Both the position numbers and the translations under genes were made by a program. The notes under the pieces are model-generated. The model was not told the DNA's origin. It made no database searches and saw only the letters and a list, made by a program, of their open reading frames with translations. Of a stretch of 49,260 bases of DNA, positions 1-6,083 are shown piece after piece. The stretch comes from Bacilli bacterium. GTDB taxonomy: Bacteria > Bacillota_I > Bacilli_A > RFN20 > CAG-826. The first letter of the stretch is position 1. Each line of letters starts with the position of its first letter. The stretch covers positions 1 to 49,260 of the forward strand of contig JAKSVG010000006.1 of the NCBI GenBank assembly GCA_024408105.1. The letters run 5' to 3'.

Positions 1-29
1 TTTCATAGTGTAGCCCAACAGAAGTAATT

Positions 30-881
30 CTATAAATAATTTTCCATAATCCATTTTTTAATAAAGCGCAATTGACCCGGCTTATGAAAATAATGATCTC
101 CGTTTTTCATTATTGATAAAGTTGCGTTATGATTTGACAAAAAATCAAATATGCTGTTTTTATCAACTACTTTATCTTTTTCTCCATATAAAATATAAGT
201 TTTTGTTTTCCAAGCATCTTTATTTAGAATAGATTGATAAAAATCATAAGAAAGGGTTTGCTTATTAGATAACACAATAATTTTTGATTCTTCAAATTGC
301 TTCATATTAATTTTGTTTTTACATAATTGTGATTCTATGAAAGGTTTCATGCTAACAAATGGAGAAACAAAAAAAGCAGTTTTTATATTAAAAGAACTCA
401 AATATTTATATGCATAAAAAGCTCCAATTGAATTTGCAATTAAATAAATATTTTTGTATCCACAAGTTAGTTTTTTAAAATCACCAATGATAATATCTTT
501 AACTTCCCATGGATTTCCATCATCATAATCTAGGCTGATTATATCGTATTTATTAGATAAAAATGAATAAAATTCTGCTTCTTTTGAGTTTCCATTTAAA
601 CCATGAATATAGATAATACAAGAATCTTTTTTGTGTGAATTTTTATCAATTAACTGGTTTAATTTATTCACTTCTTCATCTATATTTTCAAAAATATCCT
701 TCGAATTTAACATGTATTCTTTTAAGAGAATAAGAATCTTTTGATAAGACATATCTTCTTGTCCAGACTCTATTTTATTAATTGTTGATTTATGAGCATA
801 TCCTAAAGAATCTGCAAATTGTTGTTGAGTTAATCCTCTATCTTTTCTTATCTTTTTAATTTTTTTACCAAACTCATTCAT
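30..881 (-). CDS. XRE-type HTH domain fused to an alpha/beta hydrolase
   Basis: 283 aa from the ATG at 881. Residues 1-60 form a helix-turn-helix of the XRE/Cro family (GLTQQQFADSLG, then STINKIESG). Residues 87-283 look like a small alpha/beta hydrolase: oxyanion-type HG at 93-94, nucleophile Ser151 in ANSIG (a variant of GxSxG), Asp236 in YGEKD and His263 in GDH. An upstream in-frame start at 911 was rejected because it lies inside the preceding gene and displaces the HTH from the N-terminus; a GAGG lies 12 nt before 881. The start overlaps the stop of the RhuM/PLD gene by 8 nt, so the pair is probably co-translated. The partner, the HTH and the hydrolase suggest a regulated two-gene accessory module; the substrate is unknown. 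Confidence 0.8.
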   Translation of the reverse strand: MNEFGKKIKKIRKDRGLTQQQFADSLGYAHKSTINKIESGQEDMSYQKILILLKEYMLNSKDIFENIDEEVNKLNQLIDKNSHKKDSCIIYIHGLNGNSKEAEFYSFLSNKYDIISLDYDDGNPWEVKDIIIGDFKKLTCGYKNIYLIANSIGAFYAYKYLSSFNIKTAFFVSPFVSMKPFIESQLCKNKINMKQFEESKIIVLSNKQTLSYDFYQSILNKDAWKTKTYILYGEKDKVVDKNSIFDFLSNHNATLSIMKNGDHYFHKPGQLRFIKKWIMENYL

Positions 882-1722
882 CTTTAATAATATCCTCAAT
901 TTTAAATTCACTACATTTAATTACACATGAAGTTTTCCTTCCTATCGAGTTTAATGAAGCGCCCATAACATATATATCGTCATCAATAATTAAAAATCTA
1001 TCATGATAACCAATATTCTCTTTGATAGAAATTTCACCATATTCTTTTTCAAATCTAGTAATTACATCTTCAAACATTCTATTTGCTTTATGACAAATTA
1101 TTGTCTTTTTAATCCCATGCTTTGATCCTATAAAAAAATCAAAAACAGAATTATCCGCATAACCATCAACAATAATAACGGACTCATTAGCTTCTTTGAT
1201 TAAACCATTGATAAAGGAAAAACCATCATAGCAATTTCCTTCATAAATAATAATTGAATTAGATATCTTTTTATCTACAATTTCTTTCAGATCGCCAACA
1301 TCTCTTTTCAAATTATTAACATCATTCAATAGATTAATGTAATTTTCATTAGTAATTAATGCTCTATCTGGAGATAATGAATAACCTTTAATTAAATGCT
1401 CTTTTAAAATCGATGAAGCCCATCTCCTAAAAATAATACCTCTTTTAGATTTAACACGATAACCTACCGCAAGTATTACATCTAAATTATATAATTTGGG
1501 AGGCCTATGTGTAGTTCCGTCGGAATTTCCGACAGAAGTCATTTTTGAAAGCTCACCTTCCGAGAAAATATTATTAATGTGTTCAGTAATTGTCGAACGA
1601 GATTTTTCAAAAAGCAAAGCAATTTGCTCCTGAGTCAACCAGACAGTATCTTCAAAGGGAGATATGGTAACATCAAGTTCAAAATCATTATCAATAAACT
1701 TTAATACTTCATATTTTTCCAT
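874..1722 (-). CDS. RhuM-family N-terminal domain with PLD-like C-terminal domain
   Basis: 282 aa. Residues 15-120 match the conserved core of RhuM 'virulence' proteins (VWLTQEQIALLFEKSRSTI, then LYNLDVILAVGYRVKSKRG and FRRWASSILKEHLIKGY), a putative DNA-binding head. Residues 120-150 look coiled-coil-like. Residues 155-270 resemble a single-motif phospholipase D-like fold: H240-x-R242-x4-D247, then GASLN at 254-258, close to the HxKx4D(x6)GSxN signature with Lys replaced by Arg. The product could be a DNA-targeted nuclease or a non-catalytic sensor; this is inference. There is no clear ribosome binding site, but a TATAAT lies 6 nt before the ATG. It is the first gene of an overlapping pair with the XRE/hydrolase gene. 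Confidence 0.78.
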   Translation of the reverse strand: MEKYEVLKFIDNDFELDVTISPFEDTVWLTQEQIALLFEKSRSTITEHINNIFSEGELSKMTSVGNSDGTTHRPPKLYNLDVILAVGYRVKSKRGIIFRRWASSILKEHLIKGYSLSPDRALITNENYINLLNDVNNLKRDVGDLKEIVDKKISNSIIIYEGNCYDGFSFINGLIKEANESVIIVDGYADNSVFDFFIGSKHGIKKTIICHKANRMFEDVITRFEKEYGEISIKENIGYHDRFLIIDDDIYVMGASLNSIGRKTSCVIKCSEFKIEDIIKDE

Positions 1723-1964
1723 ATTTAAATTATATTTTATAATAAATCAAAATAGTAGTTTTTTAAGAAACTTTTTTATAAAGATAACCTTTCTCAAAAT
1801 TTTACTTTTTTTAATGTTCTTTTTAAATTGAAAAATAATTAATATTTTATTTGCACACCCACTCACAAGTCTGTTATGCATGTTCAGTATTCAAACCTTT
1901 ATTTATTATAAAATAACGCGTTGAGCAAAAAAGCAATCTTCAAAATATAAAAACATTAAATTTT
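1723..1964. other. AT-rich intergenic stretch, no gene seen
   Basis: No convincing reading frame or RNA gene was found. Its left edge holds the probable promoter of the RhuM/PLD gene on the minus strand (TATAAT about 1729-1734). The remainder is A/T-rich with short homopolymer runs. The right edge merges with the repeat/terminator element that starts at about 1965. Confidence 0.4.
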
Positions 1965-1972
1965 AAAGAAAA

Positions 1973-1999
1973 AGAACCAATATCGTATGCATTGGTTCT
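1973..1999 (-). terminator. Rho-independent terminator of element 1
   Basis: Minus strand: AGAACCAAT pairs with ATTGGTTCT across a 9-nt loop, followed by TTTTCTTT. The left arm and loop contain another copy of the ACCAATGCAT core found in the adjacent repeats. Confidence 0.7.
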
Positions 2000-2006
2000 A
2001 TATCAC

Positions 2007-2070
2007 TTGAATGTCTTTTAAGTATGATACCAATGCATAGTTTTTTCAATTAGGTATGATACCGATGCAT
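2007..2070 (-). repeat. Two direct 32-nt repeat units (set 1)
   Basis: Read on the minus strand, units begin at 2070 and 2038, exactly 32 nt apart. Both share ATGCAT(C/T)GGTATCATAC at their 5' ends, and the second unit ends with GACATTC (2009-2015). They are related to the pair at 4166-4229, which shares ATGCATTGGT and GACATTC at identical spacing. Confidence 0.8.
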
Positions 2071-2084
2071 GGTTCTTCTTTTAT

Positions 2085-2113
2085 AGTATAATATGCATTT
2101 TTTCATATTTAAA
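2085..2113 (-). promoter_or_regulatory. Putative sigma-A promoter of RNA element 1
   Basis: Minus strand -35 TTTAAA (2113-2108), 17-nt spacer, -10 TATACT (2090-2085). The predicted start is near 2078, just before the first 32-nt unit. An imperfect hairpin, ATTCAC...GTGAAT, lies between this promoter and the stop codon of the upstream lipoprotein gene. Confidence 0.4.
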
Positions 2114-2152
2114 TTCACCACTAATATTCTAGTGAATCCTTACTTAAAAAAT

Positions 2153-2863
2153 CTATTTATATTCTTTTATTTGAATCTCAGATTCAGATACATCTATGTA
2201 CTTAATAATTAATTCAGATGTAAAAGGAAGATTACCATAGTTTAATGTTTTGATTCCTGCTTCATCTACATAAACATGGTAGTCTACTGATTTTCCTATT
2301 AAAGAATCTACTGTAGATTCATCAAGACCCGGAATAACATGATCAAAATCAACTACTTTTATCTTTTGTTTGCTTTCAGAATAATACAATTCTCTATAAG
2401 TAAAACATTGATGTATTCCTTCTATTGAAATTTCTGCCGCACTTCCTGATTTATTGCTATTTTTAAGAATGCTAAAACCATTTGGAATCATTTTATGTTG
2501 GTCTTCACTTATTTCTGCATAGTAAAAACCATCTTCATCGCATGGGATTTTATGGGCTTCGAATGAAACAGAGCTGCTATTACAGGATAGTTTATATAGA
2601 TATGTTATTTCTTCTTCAGCATCATCAATAAAAGACTCAAGATTAATGAGAACACTAGAGATTCTAATATAACCATCTTCAACTTCAGGATGCATTTTAT
2701 CAGCCGTAACATTTTTATAGTTTCTGGTTTGAATATTTTCGCCAGCCTCGATATCTCCACCTGTGTTGATTTTTGTGTCTCCATCTTTATTAGAAGGACC
2801 ACAACTAGTGATAAATGGCAATAATACTAAAGTAAATAATAATGTGTGTTTCATATTTCTCAT
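2153..2863 (-). CDS. Lipoprotein of unknown function
   Basis: 236 aa with a short lipoprotein signal peptide: hydrophobic residues 7-18 and lipobox ITSC with Cys21. The mature part is hydrophilic and beta-rich with many acidic residues, and no domain was recognised. The second ATG at 2854 (residue 4) is an alternative start: TAGAAT lies 7 nt before it, and GAGAAAT directly precedes it. The terminator at 2908-2933 separates it from genes upstream, so it is probably its own transcript, ending at or before 1973. It sits among probable phage remnants and RhuM genes, so it may be accessory cargo. Confidence 0.75.
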   Translation of the reverse strand: MRNMKHTLLFTLVLLPFITSCGPSNKDGDTKINTGGDIEAGENIQTRNYKNVTADKMHPEVEDGYIRISSVLINLESFIDDAEEEITYLYKLSCNSSSVSFEAHKIPCDEDGFYYAEISEDQHKMIPNGFSILKNSNKSGSAAEISIEGIHQCFTYRELYYSESKQKIKVVDFDHVIPGLDESTVDSLIGKSVDYHVYVDEAGIKTLNYGNLPFTSELIIKYIDVSESEIQIKEYK

Positions 2864-2907
2864 TCTACATAATTTTTTAAATAATTTAAAATTAATTTTC
2901 TAAAAAA

Positions 2908-2933
2908 AAGAATCATTTAAATTATTGATTCTT
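2908..2933 (-). terminator. Rho-independent terminator
   Basis: Minus strand: AAGAATCA and TGATTCTT arms with a 10-nt loop, followed by a run of T (plus-strand A run 2902-2909). It lies downstream of the DUF4352 lipoprotein and the short remnant at 3179, and would end that transcript. Confidence 0.75.
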
Positions 2934-3298
2934 GCTTTCAGTAATGTCCTTATTATACGCCTTAAATGCCTTGACAAATTAATTTTTTGTGAACTAAAGA
3001 CTAAAAAAACACCAAAATTGGATCGATCTACAACATGGATGCTACAAGATTCTTATTTGCTGTTCAAGAAAGGCAGGCTTCCGACATCATCCATTTTCTT
3101 AAAAGATGGCTTCTTATTCTCTTCTTTGCTTCTTTAATAACTCATACCTTTCAAAAAGATATCAAAGTCATCAGTGGGTTAAGCGTGGTCTGTCACCTCG
3201 AAGCTTTGTTCATTAAGAAAAATTAGTTCCATGTGAACCTCCTAAAGATAAAGAAAACACCGCCTTAGCGATGCTCTTTATTGAAATCAATTTTACTT
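2934..3298. other. Degenerate region between two lipoprotein genes
   Basis: No intact gene was accepted. The two short plus-strand frames here (to about 3137 and 3226) lack ribosome binding sites and recognisable sequence. The minus strand holds a strong AGGAGG site and a 17-codon stub (3179-3232) followed by stops in all useful frames. This suggests decayed coding DNA, possibly phage-derived. Confidence 0.45.
3179..3232 (-). pseudogene. 17-codon stub with strong ribosome binding site, possible phage gene remnant
   Basis: TAGGAGG lies 5 nt before the ATG at 3232, an ideal ribosome binding site, yet the frame stops after 17 codons (MELIFLNEQSFEVTDHA). The start recalls small proteins from phage tail modules that begin with MEL-x-x-LN-x-QxFEV; this is a recollection, not a search result. 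Downstream sequence shows stops in every frame, so a longer ancestral gene was probably disrupted. Confidence 0.35.
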
Positions 3299-3799
3299 TT
3301 ATTTCATGTAGATGTTTGCCGATTTGCTCGAATATGACGATGCCTTGACTTGCAAATAATCGCTAGCAGTATACTGAGATGGTGTTTCATATAAAACATT
3401 GACGGTTTTAATAAGGCCTGCGCCTATTGATTGAAGTACATAAAATCCATTATCTAATTTGATGCCAGATGAATGTGGTTCATATTCAATATTGCCAACA
3501 TGATAAATCATCATTTTGGCTAACAAATTATTTTCGGAACTTCCAACATTTTTTACAGTAATATTCACAATAACGAAATTATTTTCTGTATCATCTCCTA
3601 AATAAGCTGATCCAACATGAGTTGTATTAGAAGCACTGTTGACAGTGTATTCGAAATCACCAACTTTGACTGTATCACCGAATCCATAAGTTTTTAAAAA
3701 ACCTCCACCATTACCCGAACCAGAAGCATTTGTTAATGGGGTGCATCCTACTAACATAAAAGCAGCGAGCGGAAACAATAAAAGTTTATTTAATCTCAT
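3299..3799 (-). CDS. DUF4352-type lipoprotein
   Basis: 166 aa from the ATG at 3799. The signal peptide carries lipobox LVGC (Cys19). The mature domain has the DUF4352 immunoglobulin-like pattern: GDTVKVGDFEYTVNSA, then NNFVIVNITVKNVGSSENN (a 'V-x-V-T-V-x-N' strand), a Tyr-rich middle and a closing 'L-x-V-x-VLYE-x-P' strand. Such proteins are extracellular lipid-anchored modules of uncertain function. Starts at 3886 and 3805 were rejected: the first reads through a dinucleotide tract and the promoter, and AAGAGA is 6 nt from 3799. Transcription probably starts from the repeat-containing promoter at 3834-3862. Confidence 0.8.
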   Translation of the reverse strand: MRLNKLLLFPLAAFMLVGCTPLTNASGSGNGGGFLKTYGFGDTVKVGDFEYTVNSASNTTHVGSAYLGDDTENNFVIVNITVKNVGSSENNLLAKMMIYHVGNIEYEPHSSGIKLDNGFYVLQSIGAGLIKTVNVLYETPSQYTASDYLQVKASSYSSKSANIYMK

Positions 3800-3825
3800 A
3801 ATCATTCTCTTTTCTATACTTTTAT

Positions 3826-3862
<37 letters not shown>

Positions 3863-3900
3863 GCAGTCAACGCATAAGAGTGCCAATTACTAGGAGTAAA

Positions 3901-4116
3901 TTAATGTGCAATGTACTCTTCTTTAAAGTCGATTTCACATGACGCTTCTTCCCTTACTCCTGGATCAAAAAAGATCTCGCTTTCTCCTGCAGGAAGGAAT
4001 AAGAAGTTTTCATAAGAGAAATCCTGTTTATCGTAATAACCATCTTCACCATCAGCTGTATAACGTCTGATGTATTGGTTTGTCGGTTTAGAGCAAATCA
4101 TGATTTGAATTTGGGC
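3901..4116 (-). pseudogene. Remnant resembling the C-terminus of a siphophage distal tail protein
   Basis: About 70 codons, open at the 5' side only because the frame runs into a terminator hairpin (4130-4154); no promoter or ribosome binding site precedes it. The sequence follows the strand pattern at the end of Dit/Sipho_tail proteins: a hydrophobic strand (IQIMIC), a basic stretch, a polar linker, 'FLFLPAGESEIFF', and a closing acidic strand 'CEIDFKEEY'. The match is by pattern memory. It is most likely a fragment left by a decayed prophage; it could also be a small unrelated protein. Confidence 0.4.
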
Positions 4117-4129
4117 TATAAATAAACAA

Positions 4130-4154
4130 AAATGCCCATTTTTCACGGGCATTT
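4130..4154 (-). terminator. Rho-independent terminator downstream of RhuM / element 2
   Basis: Minus strand AAATGCCC pairs with GGGCATTT over a 9-nt loop, followed by TTTGTTTATTT. It would end transcription from the RhuM gene or from element 2, and it rules out readthrough translation of the tail-protein remnant as a normal gene. Confidence 0.85.
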
Positions 4155-4165
4155 ATGCTGTACAT

Positions 4166-4229
4166 TAGAATGTCCTTGTGCGATAAGACCAATGCATCAA
4201 AATTTCGATTTGCGATAGCACCAATGCAT
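4166..4229 (-). repeat. Two direct 32-nt repeat units (set 2)
   Basis: Minus strand units start at 4229 and 4197, 32 nt apart. Both begin ATGCATTGGT, then NNTATCGCA. The second ends in GACATTC (4168-4174) 30 nt from its start, exactly as in set 1 at 2007-2070. Confidence 0.8.
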
Positions 4230-4293
4230 TGAATTAGAATTGTAATTAATCTTTAATTATAAAAAATTATTTCTTGTATTTTGACATCAGACC

Positions 4294-5346
4294 TTAAGAG
4301 TTCTTTTTGTTTTTCCCATCATCAATGATTTTAGGAATTTCTACAATCTGGGCGTTTTCAATAAATAAATCGTAATCTGAAACCAGTTTCTTTTCTTGAA
4401 TGATTCTGAACTTTTCAAATTCAGTTAATGCAAACTTTTCAGCTACTTCGCGTGATACCTTGCCTGGATTATCCAAAATTTCTCTTCCATTAAATTGTAA
4501 AAGTAAATCGAGTCTTTTAACATAATCAATCATAGTTAGAGGTATATTTCTAGACGCCATTTCTTCGCCAAAATCTAAATACATTTCGACTAATCTAGAA
4601 AGCGAAGTTATTTCATCCTTTTCTAAATAATTTTTTGCTATTATGACATCACTTTTATGAATTCTTCCTGCTGGAGCATTATTCCAAGTTTTTAAACCCA
4701 TATTTTCTTTTTTTGAATCTGCACGAGACATAATAATTTCTGGTGCAGTATTTCCAGACACAGCATAATGTAATTTGTTTTGAACAGTTTTGAAGAATTC
4801 TAATGTTAGATTGTCTTTTGAATCATAATCTATTGCTGTAGAAAAAAGATCGGTAACCTTTTGATATAATCTTCTTTCACTTAAGCGAATTAAACGAATT
4901 TCTTCAAGTAATTCATCATAATAATCTTTTGTTAGATAAGCACCATTTGCTAAACGTTTATTGTCAAGAACATACCCTTTGATTGTATAGTTCTTTAAAA
5001 CATTTATAGCCCAATTTCTAAATTCAGTAGCCTTTTGAGAATTTACTCTGAATCCAACTGCTATTATCATCTCTAACGAGTAAAACTTTACTTTTCTTTC
5101 AACTTCTCTACTTCCTTCTTTTTGAACTATTCGAAAAATTCGAAAGGTTGCTTTTTCATCTAATTCATTAGATGAGTAAATTTCATTTATATGATAATTA
5201 ATAGTATTTACGCCATTTTCAAATAATTCTGCTAGTGATTTTTGAGTAAGCCAAAGATTATTTTCGGTAATGATAGAACTTACAGTATTTTCTTTAGATT
5301 GATAAGTAAAAATCAAGGATTCAACAATAGCAATTTTATTTTTCAT
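4294..5346 (-). CDS. RhuM-family protein (full length)
   Basis: 350 aa, the usual length of RhuM/'virulence protein' homologues. The N-terminal head (NLWLTQKSLAELFENGVNTI, YSLEMIIAVGFRVNSQKATE, FRNWAINVLKNYTIKGYVLD) is shared with the RhuM/PLD gene at 874. The C-terminal half is the standard RhuM body: LTLEFFKTVQNKLHYAVSG, ADSKKENMGLKTW, LSRLVEMYLDFGEEMASRN and the DLLLQFNGREIL segment. The family's biochemical role is unsettled; members lie in pathogenicity islands and beside restriction-modification loci. AGAGGTGG lies 4 nt before the ATG. It is the nearest gene downstream of the tRNA-His 3' end, as expected for island cargo. Confidence 0.92.
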   Translation of the reverse strand: MKNKIAIVESLIFTYQSKENTVSSIITENNLWLTQKSLAELFENGVNTINYHINEIYSSNELDEKATFRIFRIVQKEGSREVERKVKFYSLEMIIAVGFRVNSQKATEFRNWAINVLKNYTIKGYVLDNKRLANGAYLTKDYYDELLEEIRLIRLSERRLYQKVTDLFSTAIDYDSKDNLTLEFFKTVQNKLHYAVSGNTAPEIIMSRADSKKENMGLKTWNNAPAGRIHKSDVIIAKNYLEKDEITSLSRLVEMYLDFGEEMASRNIPLTMIDYVKRLDLLLQFNGREILDNPGKVSREVAEKFALTEFEKFRIIQEKKLVSDYDLFIENAQIVEIPKIIDDGKNKKNS

Positions 5347-5429
5347 GGTGCCACCTCTATTTCTAATAATATTATATTATAGATATAACCAACTTTCAAT
5401 ATATTTGATAGTTAATTTTAATTAAATAA

Positions 5430-5453
5430 AAACAGGGCTTTTTGGCTCTGTTT
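5430..5453 (-). terminator. Probable terminator downstream of tRNA-His
   Basis: Stem AAACAG(A)GC / GC(C)CTGTTT with one mismatch on the minus strand (G-T on the plus strand) and a five-base loop, followed on the minus strand by TTTTATTT. Placed 12 nt after the tRNA CCA end. Confidence 0.5.
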
Positions 5454-5464
5454 AATTCTGAAAT

Positions 5465-5542
5465 TGGGGCGAATGATGAGATTCGAACTCACGAATGACC
5501 GGTTCACAGCCGGTTGTGTTAGGCCTCTTCACCACATTCGCC
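5465..5542 (-). tRNA. tRNA-His (GTG)
   Basis: Cloverleaf on the minus strand: acceptor stem GCGAATG/CATTCGC, anticodon stem CCGGC/ACCGG-type around loop CTGTGAA with anticodon GTG, T loop TTCGAAT. The histidine-specific extra G(-1) is encoded and pairs with C73, and the CCA end is encoded. It lies 21 nt after the NUDIX gene stop. The accessory block begins just beyond its 3' end, a typical integration position. Confidence 0.95.
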
Positions 5543-5553
5543 AAGCGAAAATA

Positions 5554-5582
5554 ATAATAAACTTTATCTCTTACTTTGTAAA
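5554..5582 (-). promoter_or_regulatory. Putative tRNA-His promoter
   Basis: Minus strand -35 TTTACA (5582-5577), 17-nt spacer, -10 TATTAT (5559-5554), 11 nt before the encoded G(-1). The -35 lies in the last codons of the NUDIX gene. Confidence 0.5.
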
Positions 5583-6082
5583 GCAATTTTTGCGAGTTTT
5601 AGCACAGGAAGTTCTCTTTGCTTGACTATTCTACCAACTAAACAGTTCTGCATATTTTCGTATAAGCTAATTGCACCATCTATATTAACCCAAATAATTT
5701 TATTGATGCGACGTTTCTCATCGTCCTCTAGTCTTTGCTTGCAAGGAGTTGTTCTTCTACATAAGTAGAAGTAATTATGATTACGACGCTTAATCAAGTT
5801 GTAATAATCTTTTACTTCACCTATTTCCTCAATAACTTCAATATGATAGCCAACTTCTTCTTCCATTTCTCTTTTTAATGCATCAACATGGGTTTCACCA
5901 TCTTTTATTCCACCACCAGGTGTTTCATAATAATCCCTAGGTCCGAAACCATCATCATCAAGAATGTATTCAAGACAAACGTTGTTATTTTCATCAAGTA
6001 AAATCGCGCGAACAATTTCTCGAACATGACTTACTCCACGAAATGGATATTGATCGTCTTTTAAGGATGCAATTAGTTTCAT
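5564..6082 (-). CDS. NUDIX hydrolase
   Basis: 172 aa with a perfect Nudix box at residues 57-79 (G-x5-E-x7-REMEEEVGY), the Mg2+-binding motif for hydrolysis of nucleoside diphosphates linked to X. The fold begins at VREIVRAILLDENNNVCLEY, typical of the first Nudix strands. The substrate cannot be told from sequence. The start lies 1 nt after the stop of the ABC transporter gene, so translation is probably coupled and the two are co-transcribed; tRNA-His follows 21 nt downstream. Confidence 0.93.
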   Translation of the reverse strand: MKLIASLKDDQYPFRGVSHVREIVRAILLDENNNVCLEYILDDDGFGPRDYYETPGGGIKDGETHVDALKREMEEEVGYHIEVIEEIGEVKDYYNLIKRRNHNYFYLCRRTTPCKQRLEDDEKRRINKIIWVNIDGAISLYENMQNCLVGRIVKQRELPVLKLAKIALQSKR

Positions 6083-6083
6083 A

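Larger units (their letters stand above)
1965..2078 (-). ncRNA. Candidate small RNA element 1 (paired 32-nt repeats plus terminator)
   Basis: On the minus strand a promoter (TTTAAA, 17 nt, TATACT; 2085-2113) is followed by two 32-nt units starting ATGCAT(C/T)GGTATCATAC, then GACATTC, then a 9-bp hairpin with a T tail (1973-1999). The predicted transcript is about 110 nt. The same order of parts occurs at 4130-4229, downstream of a different gene. It could be a stand-alone sRNA, a 3'-UTR element of the lipoprotein gene at 2153, or a run of micro-ORFs (MHRYHT and MHWYHT can be read). No known RNA family was recognised. Confidence 0.4.
4130..4250 (-). ncRNA. Candidate small RNA element 2 (paired 32-nt repeats plus terminator)
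   Basis: Same architecture as element 1: two 32-nt units (4229-4198 and 4197-4166), GACATTC, a short linker and a strong hairpin with T-rich tail. A TATAAT (4262-4257) lies upstream on the minus strand, but the -35 is poor, so it may instead be part of the RhuM 3'-UTR. Units can be read as micro-ORFs MHWCYRKSKF and MHWSYRTRTF. Confidence 0.4.

Noticed and set aside
882-911. XRE/hydrolase start at 911
   Set aside because: It lies within the upstream gene and adds an N-terminus not typical of XRE domains.
1965-2113. Type III (ToxIN-like) toxin-antitoxin RNA
   Set aside because: Tandem repeats followed by a terminator recall ToxI, but there are only two units and no ToxN-like nuclease gene follows.
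2925-3226. Two plus-strand reading frames of 63-70 codons
   Set aside because: No ribosome binding site or promoter, no recognisable sequence, and the minus strand shows a better explanation as decayed coding DNA.
4117-4152. N-terminal extension of the tail-protein remnant to the ATG at 4152
   Set aside because: These codons lie inside the terminator hairpin and show no ribosome binding site.
5465-5542. Duplicated tRNA-His end as att site
   Set aside because: No second copy of the tRNA 3' half was found between 1 and 5464.
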